Shown here: piece after piece, positions 1 to 7,804 of the stretch
How positions within the stretch are numbered: the stretch's first letter is position 1
Layout of the letters: each line of letters starts with the position of its first letter
NCBI GenBank assembly: GCA_049242885.1
Contig: JBMLOQ010000146.1
Coordinates: 1 to 10,303, forward strand
Direction: 5' to 3'
Source: CAIVPM01 sp049242885
GTDB lineage: Bacteria > Bacteroidota > Bacteroidia > Chitinophagales > Chitinophagaceae
DNA length: 10,303 nt
The notes under the pieces: model-generated
Databases searched by the model: none
Told to the model about the DNA's origin: nothing
Seen by the model: the letters and a program-made list of their open reading frames with translations, nothing else
Position numbers and translations under genes: made by a program

Positions 1-1254
1 AGCCAAGAAACTATTTATCCTGCAAAACCAAACACAAGCACTATAACCTTAATAAATGCCACTATTCATATTGGTAATGGACAGGTTATTGAAAAAGGCT
101 TTGTAGTTATAAAAGCTGATAAAATTGAAACAGTTGGCGATATGGCAAGTTTTAAAGGCAATGCCACCAATGCTGTTAATTTAGATGGTAAACATGTTTA
201 TCCAGGCTTGATTTTGCCAACTTCTCAATTAGGTATAAAAGATATTGGAGGTAATGCTGTTCGTGGTAGTAACGATTATGTTGAATTGGGAGATTACAAT
301 CCAAATATCAGAAGCATTGCAGCTTACAATACAGATTCAAAAATTATTCGTACTGTATTAACTAATGGAATTCTTTTGGCACAAATAGTACCACAAGGTA
401 GTTTAATTTCTGGCACATCAAGTGTTGTTCAATTAGATGCTTGGAATTATGAAGATGCTGGTTATGCAGTAGATAATGGCATTCATTTTTATATGCCTAG
501 TCTATTGGCTCGCCCAGGTGGTAGATTTTCAGCTTTTTTATCTGCACAACAAAATGATCCTTTAAAGGAAGCTTATGATAAAATTGAATCTGTAAAGCAA
601 ATGCTTCGCGAAGCCAAAACTTATTATACTGATACAAAAGCAACACCCAATTTAAAATTAGATGCTGTAAAAGGATTATTTAATGGCAAACAAAAACTAT
701 TTGTGCATTGCAATCAAGTAAAGCAAATGCTTATGGCAATTGATATAGCAAAGGAGTTTGAATTACAATTAGTAATTGTTGGCGGAAGTGATAGCTGGCA
801 AATTGCTGACTTATTAAAACAAAATAATGTTGCAGTTATTTTAAGTCAACAACATAGTTTGCCTACGGCAGATGATGATGCCATTGACCAACCCTATAAA
901 CAAGCTTCAACCTTACAAAAAGCTGGAGTTTTGTTTTGTATAAATGATGATGATGAACAAAATCGTGGTAGAAACTTACCTTTTAATGCTGGTACTGCTG
1001 CTACTTATGGATTAACACAAGAAGAAGCCTTACAAGCTATTACTTTAAACACAGCAAAAGTTTTAGGTATTGAAGCCAAAACTGGCAGTATTGAAGTTGG
1101 TAAAGATGCCAATATTATTGTAAGCGAAGGTGATGTTTTAGATATGAGAACCAGCAAAATTATTCATGCCTTTATACAAGGGCGTAAAGTAACTTTAGAT
1201 GATAAGCATAAGCAATTAAATGATCGATATATGAAGAAATATGGGTTAAAATAA
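1..1254 (+). CDS. Amidohydrolase-fold protein lacking the HxH motif (5' end outside window)
   Basis: The reading frame is open from base 1, so the first in-frame ATG (142) is internal; 417 codons are visible and the true start lies upstream. The N-terminal part (TLINATIHIGNG, about residues 16-27 of the visible protein) is the small beta domain of amidohydrolases. The C-terminal part is also typical: NAGTA, ALQAITLNTAKVLGI, then GSIEVGKDANIIV, the closing beta-sandwich. Where active members read PGLIDxHxH, this protein has PGLILPTSQLG (68-78), so both metal-binding histidines are replaced (T74, Q76). His236 (FVHCN) and an Asp run (316-318, INDDD) survive at positions resembling other ligands. 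From memory, HxH-less amidohydrolase-like proteins with a similar central GG/GA-x-x-W segment are annotated in Bacteroidota and Proteobacteria, often beside a second amidohydrolase. Hydrolase activity is therefore doubtful and the substrate unknown. A signal peptide cannot be judged because the N terminus is missing. Confidence 0.85.
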   Translation, partial: SQETIYPAKPNTSTITLINATIHIGNGQVIEKGFVVIKADKIETVGDMASFKGNATNAVNLDGKHVYPGLILPTSQLGIKDIGGNAVRGSNDYVELGDYNPNIRSIAAYNTDSKIIRTVLTNGILLAQIVPQGSLISGTSSVVQLDAWNYEDAGYAVDNGIHFYMPSLLARPGGRFSAFLSAQQNDPLKEAYDKIESVKQMLREAKTYYTDTKATPNLKLDAVKGLFNGKQKLFVHCNQVKQMLMAIDIAKEFELQLVIVGGSDSWQIADLLKQNNVAVILSQQHSLPTADDDAIDQPYKQASTLQKAGVLFCINDDDEQNRGRNLPFNAGTAATYGLTQEEALQAITLNTAKVLGIEAKTGSIEVGKDANIIVSEGDVLDMRTSKIIHAFIQGRKVTLDDKHKQLNDRYMKKYGLK

Positions 1255-1276
1255 ATTATACAAAGTAGCAATTTGC

Positions 1277-2722
1277 TTACTCCCAACCACCACCTAAAGA
1301 ACGATATAAATCTACTGCTGCAAGCATCATTTTATTCATTAAAATAATTTGTTGCAATTCGGCATCTAAAACATTTCTTTGGGCAGTGATAATTTCTAAA
1401 TAAGTAGCAAATCCTGCATTGTATAAATCTCCTGCAATTTTCAACCCTTCTTTTAGTTCGTTGGTTTCTTTAGCTTTTAACTCCATAGAACCCCTTAAAT
1501 TTTCAATGGCTTTCATATCAGTTACGACTTCTTGAACTGCTTTTAAAACAACTTTCTCGTATTCGTAATATGCCATTTTGTTTTGAGCTTGAGAAATTTT
1601 GTAAGCAGCCTGCACTTGTTTTTGCATAAAAATAGGAGCCATAAAACCAGTTAACGCACCAGCAGCAATAGACTGAGTATTAAATAGCAATCTAGGATTA
1701 AAAGCACTTAAACCAATATATGGTGTAATGGTAAGTTGTGGCAAAAATGCAGCCCTTGCAGCCTCAACATCAGCACCTGTTGCTTGCAATTGCCAGTTGG
1801 CCATAACAATATCAGGGCGTTTGGCTAGCAAACTTGATGGCAAACCTGCAGTTAACAATTTTGGCAATTTTAATTGTTCCTTAAAATGGCTACGCTCTAT
1901 TTTTTGAGGAAAAGAACCTACTATGGCATTTAATTGATTTTCTACAGTTACAATTTGTTGCTGTATTTGAAACTCTAAACTTTTTGTACCCATTAACTGA
2001 GCAGAGAATTGTTTTACAGCCAACTCAGTGGCACGCCCTGCTTGTTTTTGAATATTGATTAACTCCAATTCGTTTTGTTGCAAGGTTATGTTTTGCTTTA
2101 AAACATCTAACTCATAATCCAAGGCCAATAAAGTGTAATACAACTGAGCCACTTCACTAACCAATAAAGTTTGTAATAATTTTTGTTCAGCCTCAGCAGC
2201 TAGTAGTCTTGTAGCTGCTGCTTTTCTTTTATTGCTTAATTTTTTCCAAATATCAATTTCCCAAACACTTCTAAACCCTAAAAACATTTCAGTATAAGGA
2301 CTTTGAGGTATTTGCTGGTCTTTAGAAATATCTGGAGAAAGATTAGTATCAAAATTACCCACACCATTCATTGTATACCTTCCAAATCTATCAGTTGCCA
2401 AATTAATTCCTCCTTGTAAAGATGGAAGTAAAGCAGCTTTAGCGGTCATTAATTGTGCTCTATTAATTTCAATTTTTTGTGATACAATTTTAAAATCAGG
2501 ATTATTGACTAACGCTTTGTTGATGAGCTGAATTAAAAGGGGATCTGAAAAGAAATCTTGCCATTTTATGCTTGCAGCAGAAATGGTATCACTAGAATTT
2601 AATGCTTCAAATTTCTTTGGAACTATTCTTCTTTGTTCTGTTATAGAAGGTGGTTTCATGCAACTAGCAATAAAAACAAAGCCAAAGATTGTTATATATT
2701 TTGCTGAATTTAACACTTTCAT
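1277..2722 (-). CDS. RND efflux outer-membrane channel lipoprotein (TolC/NodT family)
   Basis: This 481-residue protein is the outer-membrane exit duct of a tripartite drug or metabolite exporter. It starts with a lipoprotein signal peptide: basic start, hydrophobic stretch, then the lipobox IASC with Cys21 as the predicted lipidated residue. This is the NodT/OprM type of attachment rather than the TolC type. Two OEP (outer membrane efflux protein) repeats follow, about residues 55-265 and 295-475, rich in long alpha-helical segments. The linker between them carries the family signature LPSSLLAKRPDI followed by DVEAARAAFLPQLTI. Length is usual for the family. It is the last gene of the cluster, 54 bp downstream of the pump gene, and the start is preceded by an A-rich stretch containing AAGAG. 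It ends 22 bp from the convergent amidohydrolase gene, with no clear terminator between them. The exported substrate cannot be read from the sequence. Confidence 0.95.
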   Translation of the reverse strand: MKVLNSAKYITIFGFVFIASCMKPPSITEQRRIVPKKFEALNSSDTISAASIKWQDFFSDPLLIQLINKALVNNPDFKIVSQKIEINRAQLMTAKAALLPSLQGGINLATDRFGRYTMNGVGNFDTNLSPDISKDQQIPQSPYTEMFLGFRSVWEIDIWKKLSNKRKAAATRLLAAEAEQKLLQTLLVSEVAQLYYTLLALDYELDVLKQNITLQQNELELINIQKQAGRATELAVKQFSAQLMGTKSLEFQIQQQIVTVENQLNAIVGSFPQKIERSHFKEQLKLPKLLTAGLPSSLLAKRPDIVMANWQLQATGADVEAARAAFLPQLTITPYIGLSAFNPRLLFNTQSIAAGALTGFMAPIFMQKQVQAAYKISQAQNKMAYYEYEKVVLKAVQEVVTDMKAIENLRGSMELKAKETNELKEGLKIAGDLYNAGFATYLEIITAQRNVLDAELQQIILMNKMMLAAVDLYRSLGGGWE

Positions 2723-2776
2723 TTTCTCTTTTTAAAATTTAAACTTTATTGTCACTTTTAACCCTTACGTGATTTT

Positions 2777-5700
2777 TTATGCAATTTCATCAATTGAAAT
2801 TTCTTTGTTTTTTTTCTTTGAAGCCATGTTGGCGAAAATTACATAAAGACCAGGAATAACTAACAACCCAAAAATGGTACCTATAAGCATTCCACCTAAA
2901 GAAGCTACACCTATACTCCTATTTCCTAAAGCACCAGCACCAGTTGCCATAGCCAAAGGAATTAAGCCTGCAATAAATGCAAATGAGGTCATTAAAATGG
3001 GGCGTAATCTACTAATTGCTCCTTCTTTGGCAGCTTGCAAAATAGTTATTCCTTTTTGCCTTTGCTGCTCAGCAATTTCTACAATTAAAATGGCATTTTT
3101 TCCTAACAAACCAATTAACATAATTAAAGCTACTTGAGCATAAATATTGTTTTCTAACCCAAACAGTTTTAAAAACAAAAACGATCCAAAAATACCAGCT
3201 GGCAAAGAAAGAATTACTGTAAATGGCAGAGCAAAACTTTCGTATTGTGCCGCCAATAGCAAATACACAAATATCAAACAAATAATAAAAATATATCCTG
3301 CTTGGTTACCACTTATAATTTGCTCTCTTGTCATACCACTCCATTCATATCCTGTTCCTCTTGGCAACTTTTCTTTTACTACTCGTTCTACAGCAGCAAT
3401 GGCATCACCACTGCTATAACCTTTTGCAGGTAATCCATTAATCATGGCAGAAGTATACATGTTGTAACGAGTAAGTTGTTCTGGGCCGTAAACACGTTCA
3501 ATTGTAGCAAAGGCGTTATAAGGAACCATTTCACCTTTATCATTTTTAACATATAAGTTTAAAATATCCTCTGGCTTACTTCTAAACTCTGGCAAGGCTT
3601 GTACCATTACTTTATACATTTGTCCAAATCGTATAAAATTGGTGGCATAATAACTACCCAATAAAGTTTGTAAATTATCCATAGCCGTTTGCACAGTTAT
3701 ACTTTTTTGTGCAGCTTTATCATAGTCTATGTGAATAAGATACTGAGGAAAACTTGGGTCGAAACTGGTAAAAGCATTTTCTATTTCTGGAGTTGCTTTG
3801 AGTGCTGCAATAAAATCGTTGGTAGTTTTAGCCACCTGTTCTAAAGGAGCATTTCTACTTTTATCTAGCAAACGCATTTCAAAACCACTAGCATTACCAA
3901 AACCTGGAACTGTTGGTGGTGGAAAGAATTCGATTACTGCATCCTTTTGATTGATATGCAGCTTTTCTAATTCTTTAATAATATCATCGGCATTTTCTTT
4001 TCTTTCGCTCCAAGTTTTTAAATTTATCATAGCCATACCATAAGATGCACCTGCCGATTCTGTAAGTAAACTATAACCAGCCAAAGTGGTTACATTATCT
4101 ACTTGGGGCAATTTTTTGGCTTGGTTTGTAATTTCTGCTAAAATTTGTTGAGTTCGTTCTACAGTACTTCCTGCTGGGGTTGTAACATTTACATACACCA
4201 TACTTTGGTCTTCAGTTGGTATAAAACCAGATGGTAATATTTTACTTATTCCAAAAGTTGCAGCACAAAATATTAACAGTAAAAGTACAGTTATCATTCT
4301 TCTACCAGCAACCTTCCAAACAAAACTTCCATAGCTTTTTTCAACCTTATCATATCGTTTATTAAAACCGTTAAAGAATTTTTGTAGCCAAGATTTTTTG
4401 TGAGATACATGAGCTTCGTGAGGCTTCATCATCAATGCACATAAAGCAGGGGTAAGTGTTAAGGCGTTTATACCAGAAATTACAATTGATATAGCTAGCG
4501 TTAATGAAAACTGACGATAAAATACACCAACCGGACCATCTAAAAATGCAACTGGAATAAATACTGCACTCATTACCAAAGTAATAGCTATGATTGCCGA
4601 TGTAATTTCTTTCATAGCAGCAATAGTGGCTTCCAATGGGGGTAGTTTATCTTGTACCATTTTTACATGTACAGCTTCCACTACTACAATGGCATTATCT
4701 ACCACAATTCCAATTGCCAAAACCAATGCAAATAAGGTAAGTAAGTTTATGCTAAAACCAAGCATTTGCATAAATGCTAAAGTACCTACTAAGGCTACTG
4801 GCACAGCCAATGCAGGTATTACTGTGCTTCGCCAATCTTGCAAAAACAGAAAGATTACTATAAATACAAGCAAAAATGCTTCAATTAAAGTAGTTACAAC
4901 TTTACTTATAGAAGCATCTAAAAACCTAGAAACATCGTAAGCATAATTATAATTCATTCCCGCAGGAAAAGACGAAGTTTTAAGTTCTTCCATTCTTGCT
5001 TTAATGTTTTTTATTACTTCACTTGCGTTACTACCTGGTCTTTGTTTTATAAGGATGGATGCCGAAGGTTTACCATCTGTTTGGCTAACCATTCCATAGC
5101 TCATTGTTCCAAATTCTACTTCAGCCACATCTTTTAAACGAAGTAATTCACCTTCGGTAGTAGAACGAATAATTAAGTTTTTGTATTGATCGGGTTCGAA
5201 AAACTTTCCTGTATATCTTAAAACATATTGCAAAGATTGATTTAGCTTACCACTACTTTCTCCTGTTTTTCCTGGTGCAGCCTCAATATTTTGTTTTTGT
5301 AATGCAGCAATTATTTCTTCTGTACTTATATTGTAAGAAAGCATTTTATCAGGCTTTACCCAAACCCTCATACTATATTCACGAAGACCCATAATTTCGG
5401 CAAAGCCCACACCTTCAATACGTTTTAATTCTGGGAGAATATTAATATCGGCAAAATTGTAAATAAACTCTTCATCAGCGTCTTTAGCATCGCTTACTAA
5501 GTTTAAAAAAAGAAGCATGCTATTAACTTCTTTTTCTGTAGTTACACCAGCTTTAATTACCTCAGCTGGCAACTCATCCAATACTGTCATCACTCTATTT
5601 TGCACATTCACAGCAGCTTGATCGGGGTCTGTACCAACTTTAAAAGTAATGTTTATTAAAGTAGTTCCATTGTTACTCGACACACTGCTCATGTAGGTCA

Positions 5701-5923
5701 TTCCAGGCACACCATTAATAGCTCTTTCAAGTGGCGTAGCTACAGCCTTTGTGCAAACCTCGGCATTGGCACCTGTGTATTTTGCAGTTACAACTACAGA
5801 AGGTGGTACAATGTCTGGAAATTGAGTAATTGGCAAGGTAAACAATGCCAATACACCCAATAATGTAATGATAATTGATATAACTAATGATAAAACAGGG
5901 CGGCGTATAAATGTTTCAACCAT
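2777..5923 (-). CDS. RND-family efflux pump, inner-membrane permease (HAE1, AcrB-like)
   Basis: This 1048-residue protein is the proton-driven pump of the tripartite exporter, full length for the hydrophobe/amphiphile efflux (HAE1) family. TM1 (about 10-30) is followed by the first periplasmic porter and docking loop. A membrane block from about 340 includes FLFLQDWRST, typical of the family. The second loop contains GFGNASGF, and a final membrane block starts at about 870. Proton-relay positions can be aligned to E. coli AcrB: D409 (AcrB D407), K942 (K940) and R972 (R971) are kept, but the AcrB D408 position is Asn410 (GIVVDNAIVVVEAV). I recall VDNA in other Bacteroidota HAE1 pumps, so this may be a lineage variant rather than a dead pump; that was not checked. 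The gene sits between the adaptor (89-bp gap) and the outer-membrane channel (54-bp gap). Substrates are probably hydrophobic or amphiphilic compounds, inferred from family only. Confidence 0.97.
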   Translation of the reverse strand: MVETFIRRPVLSLVISIIITLLGVLALFTLPITQFPDIVPPSVVVTAKYTGANAEVCTKAVATPLERAINGVPGMTYMSSVSSNNGTTLINITFKVGTDPDQAAVNVQNRVMTVLDELPAEVIKAGVTTEKEVNSMLLFLNLVSDAKDADEEFIYNFADINILPELKRIEGVGFAEIMGLREYSMRVWVKPDKMLSYNISTEEIIAALQKQNIEAAPGKTGESSGKLNQSLQYVLRYTGKFFEPDQYKNLIIRSTTEGELLRLKDVAEVEFGTMSYGMVSQTDGKPSASILIKQRPGSNASEVIKNIKARMEELKTSSFPAGMNYNYAYDVSRFLDASISKVVTTLIEAFLLVFIVIFLFLQDWRSTVIPALAVPVALVGTLAFMQMLGFSINLLTLFALVLAIGIVVDNAIVVVEAVHVKMVQDKLPPLEATIAAMKEITSAIIAITLVMSAVFIPVAFLDGPVGVFYRQFSLTLAISIVISGINALTLTPALCALMMKPHEAHVSHKKSWLQKFFNGFNKRYDKVEKSYGSFVWKVAGRRMITVLLLLIFCAATFGISKILPSGFIPTEDQSMVYVNVTTPAGSTVERTQQILAEITNQAKKLPQVDNVTTLAGYSLLTESAGASYGMAMINLKTWSERKENADDIIKELEKLHINQKDAVIEFFPPPTVPGFGNASGFEMRLLDKSRNAPLEQVAKTTNDFIAALKATPEIENAFTSFDPSFPQYLIHIDYDKAAQKSITVQTAMDNLQTLLGSYYATNFIRFGQMYKVMVQALPEFRSKPEDILNLYVKNDKGEMVPYNAFATIERVYGPEQLTRYNMYTSAMINGLPAKGYSSGDAIAAVERVVKEKLPRGTGYEWSGMTREQIISGNQAGYIFIICLIFVYLLLAAQYESFALPFTVILSLPAGIFGSFLFLKLFGLENNIYAQVALIMLIGLLGKNAILIVEIAEQQRQKGITILQAAKEGAISRLRPILMTSFAFIAGLIPLAMATGAGALGNRSIGVASLGGMLIGTIFGLLVIPGLYVIFANMASKKKNKEISIDEIA

Positions 5924-6012
5924 TGATAATAAAGTTTTTAAGAGTGTTGTTAATTGTAAATTAGATTATAAGAAAGCTTAAAGATTCCAACAAAAGAAGG
6001 GTTGTTTATCTT

Positions 6013-7152
6013 TTATTTGCTACCATTCCAAACTACTAATTTGGGTTGAATTATTTGACCTTCTTTAATGGTTTGGTTGCCTTCATATAATATTTTATCG
6101 CCTGCTTGTAAACCACCTTTAATTATATAAGCATTTCCAGTTCTGTTATTAGGAACAATGCTTTTTATAGAAACTTTATTACTAGAATCTACTACATAAA
6201 CAAAATTTTTGTCTTGAATTTCGAATACCGATTTTTGAGGTACAAGTAATACGTTTTTAGTGGGTGTAGTAAGTAGTACTTTGGCTGTACTACCATGTTT
6301 TAGCATACCATCTTTATTTTGAAATTTTGCTCTAAATGCAAGTGAACCAGTACTACTGTTCACCTCAGTTTCCATAGTTTCTATTTTACCCATATTTGGA
6401 AAACGCTTGGCATTTGCCAATTCAAGATGCACTTCATTTGAATGATGCTCGGCATCATTTTTTTTGTTTTCAATAAAGTTTAGGTACTCTATTTCACTAA
6501 GGTTAAAATATGCAAACATAGACTTCACATCAGAAATAGTAGTTAGCAAAGTGCCTTCATTTACCAAACTGCCCACTTTTAATGGAATTCTATTTAGCAC
6601 GCCACTAAATGGTGCTTTTATGTATGCAAAAGATAAGTGTAATTGAGCATTTGTTTGATTAACTTTTGCCTCAGCAACTTTAGCTTTAGCAATTTTATAC
6701 TTTGCTTCGGCAAGTTCAAGTTCAGTTTTAGAAATTACATTTTTATCCGACAAAATTTTTACCCTGCGAACTTCAACCTCTGCTGCAGACATTTCGGCTT
6801 CGGCACTACCTTTTAATGCAATAGATTTCTCTACTTCGTTTTGATATTTTTCTGCATTTAGTTGAAACAAAATTTGTCCTTCATTTACATACTCCCCTTC
6901 ATCCACTAAAATTTTTTTAATGTATCCGTTTGCCTGTGAGCGGATTTCTACATTTTTAACAGATTGAATTTGAGCAACATATTCTTTCTCGAGAACGGTG
7001 TCAATTTCTTTTAACTCAACAACAGGAAACTCAGCAAGTGAAACTGTTTCTGCAGTTTTTTTAGAATTACAACTAACAAGAAATAAGCCAATAAAGGCTA
7101 GGCAAAATGGAGCAAAAAGTTTTGATGTTTTTTTTGTAAAAAATTTATTCAC
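6013..7152 (-). CDS. RND efflux periplasmic adaptor lipoprotein (HlyD/AcrA-like), GTG start proposed
   Basis: This is the membrane fusion protein linking the pump to the outer-membrane channel. From the proposed GTG at 7152 it has 379 residues: a lipoprotein signal peptide with lipobox LVSC and Cys28, a first lipoyl half-motif (about 67-98, RSQANGYIKKILVDEGEYV), an Ala/Glu/Lys-rich alpha-hairpin (about 100-170), a second lipoyl half (FAYIKAPFSGVLNRI), then beta-barrel and membrane-proximal domains. The frame has no ATG upstream of the signal peptide. It stays open up to a stop at 7219-7221, and TTG at 7209 would give 398 residues. I prefer GTG because it yields a normal 28-residue signal peptide, whereas TTG leaves a 30-residue polar lead. 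TTG, however, has the more A-rich upstream sequence, so the start is uncertain. It is the first gene of the efflux cluster, 89 bp before the pump gene. No regulator gene lies beside it. Confidence 0.93.
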   Translation of the reverse strand: MNKFFTKKTSKLFAPFCLAFIGLFLVSCNSKKTAETVSLAEFPVVELKEIDTVLEKEYVAQIQSVKNVEIRSQANGYIKKILVDEGEYVNEGQILFQLNAEKYQNEVEKSIALKGSAEAEMSAAEVEVRRVKILSDKNVISKTELELAEAKYKIAKAKVAEAKVNQTNAQLHLSFAYIKAPFSGVLNRIPLKVGSLVNEGTLLTTISDVKSMFAYFNLSEIEYLNFIENKKNDAEHHSNEVHLELANAKRFPNMGKIETMETEVNSSTGSLAFRAKFQNKDGMLKHGSTAKVLLTTPTKNVLLVPQKSVFEIQDKNFVYVVDSSNKVSIKSIVPNNRTGNAYIIKGGLQAGDKILYEGNQTIKEGQIIQPKLVVWNGSK

Positions 7153-7287
7153 GTATAAAATTCTTTGATTGCTTAAAAAACCATTAAAAAGGAATTTTGT
7201 TTTAGGCAAATCAATTTTTTACATTTCTTTAACTAATTTACTATTTCAAATTCTAACATAGAAAAGAAGTTTTACAAGCTTTTATAT

Positions 7288-7320
7288 AAAAAAAAGCAGT
7301 TGAAAAATCAACTGCTTTTT
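7288..7320 (-). terminator. Intrinsic terminator after the AMP nucleosidase/DinB-like pair
   Basis: AGCAGTTGA (7295-7303) pairs perfectly with TCAACTGCT (7308-7316) around a 4-base loop. The stem is extended by A-T pairs on both sides. Read on the minus strand, the hairpin is followed by eight T (complement of 7295-7288). It begins 12 bp after the stop codon of the DinB-like gene and lies about 135 bp before the adaptor start, so it should insulate the efflux cluster from the genes upstream. The plus strand has a shorter T run and no gene ending here, so minus-strand use is more likely. Confidence 0.9.
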
Positions 7321-7332
7321 ATAATTCTCTAA

Positions 7333-7803
7333 TTATTTATTTGCCAAAATGTCTTCGATAATTTTTAAATGATGCTTATTATGTACCATCAAAAACTTTA
7401 ATGCTTCTGCTTTATTAATTAATCCTAAAGCTGGATGCAAGACATTAGCATTGGGAGGAATTGTTTTTAAAATATTCAATTTTTCTTCAACTTTTTTAAA
7501 TAAATCGTCAAAGTAATTAGCTTCATATTGTTCTGGAGGCTGCACAGTTGCAGGAGCTTTACGCTTACCTCTTGGTATTTTTTTAAACGTAAACATTGCC
7601 CATTTTAGGAAGCTAAATTTTGATTTAAACGTTACCGAATCACTTTTTTCCATAGCAGTAATCATTTTGATGATTACCAAAATAGAGTGAGCAATATGCC
7701 AACCTACACTACCATTTGAAACTGATGGACGTTGAATTTCTTTTGATACAAGCAATAATCTTAACTGCTCAACTTGATGGTTTATTGTGGTATGATTACT
7801 CAT
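7333..7803 (-). CDS. DinB/DUF1569-like putative metal-binding four-helix protein
   Basis: A 156-residue, probably cytoplasmic protein with no signal peptide or membrane segment. It resembles the DinB/YfiT superfamily, closest in my judgement to DUF1569. The pattern is GWHIAHS in helix 2 (His36, His39), a basic loop around residues 78-84 (RGKRKAPA), then HPALGLINKAEAL and a final helix with His141, His144 and His145. H39, H141 and H145 match the three-histidine metal site of DinB proteins, with the HxxxH spacing in the last helix. Some superfamily members are thiol-dependent transferases, but nothing here identifies a substrate, so no reaction is assigned. Its ATG follows the stop of the AMP nucleosidase gene after one base, which suggests translational coupling on one transcript ending at the hairpin 7288-7320. 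The fold call is fairly safe; the subfamily is less certain. Confidence 0.8.
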   Translation of the reverse strand: MSNHTTINHQVEQLRLLLVSKEIQRPSVSNGSVGWHIAHSILVIIKMITAMEKSDSVTFKSKFSFLKWAMFTFKKIPRGKRKAPATVQPPEQYEANYFDDLFKKVEEKLNILKTIPPNANVLHPALGLINKAEALKFLMVHNKHHLKIIEDILANK

Positions 7804-7804
7804 T

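Noticed and set aside
1255..1276. Small inverted repeat AGCAA-T-TTGCT as a bidirectional terminator between the convergent amidohydrolase and channel genes
   Set aside because: A 5-bp stem with a one-base loop cannot form a stable hairpin, and there is no T tract.
2874..3419. Plus-strand open frames of 87 and 90 codons, and a minus-strand frame at 3069-3281, inside the RND pump gene
   Set aside because: All are shadows of the strongly conserved pump coding sequence (TM10-TM12 region) in other frames, with no recognisable protein features of their own.
4590..4940. Plus-strand 116-codon open frame opposite the pump gene
   Set aside because: It lies antisense to the TM2-TM4 region of the pump. 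Its composition mirrors the complement of the membrane segments and it has no start context or domain.
5924..6012. Sigma70-like TTGTTG - 17 bases - TATAAT on the minus strand in the 89-bp gap between adaptor and pump genes
   Set aside because: The Bacteroidota primary sigma factor does not recognise this E. coli pattern, no TAnnTTTG box is present, and the sequence is A+T-rich enough to produce it by chance.
7247..7277. Possible promoter for the efflux cluster: minus-strand TTG (7277-7275), 19 bases, then TAGAATTTG (7255-7247)
   Set aside because: Position and spacing fit, but the -7 element has an extra base compared with TAnnTTTG, and such near matches are expected by chance in A+T-rich DNA. 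It remains possible but is not strong enough to annotate.
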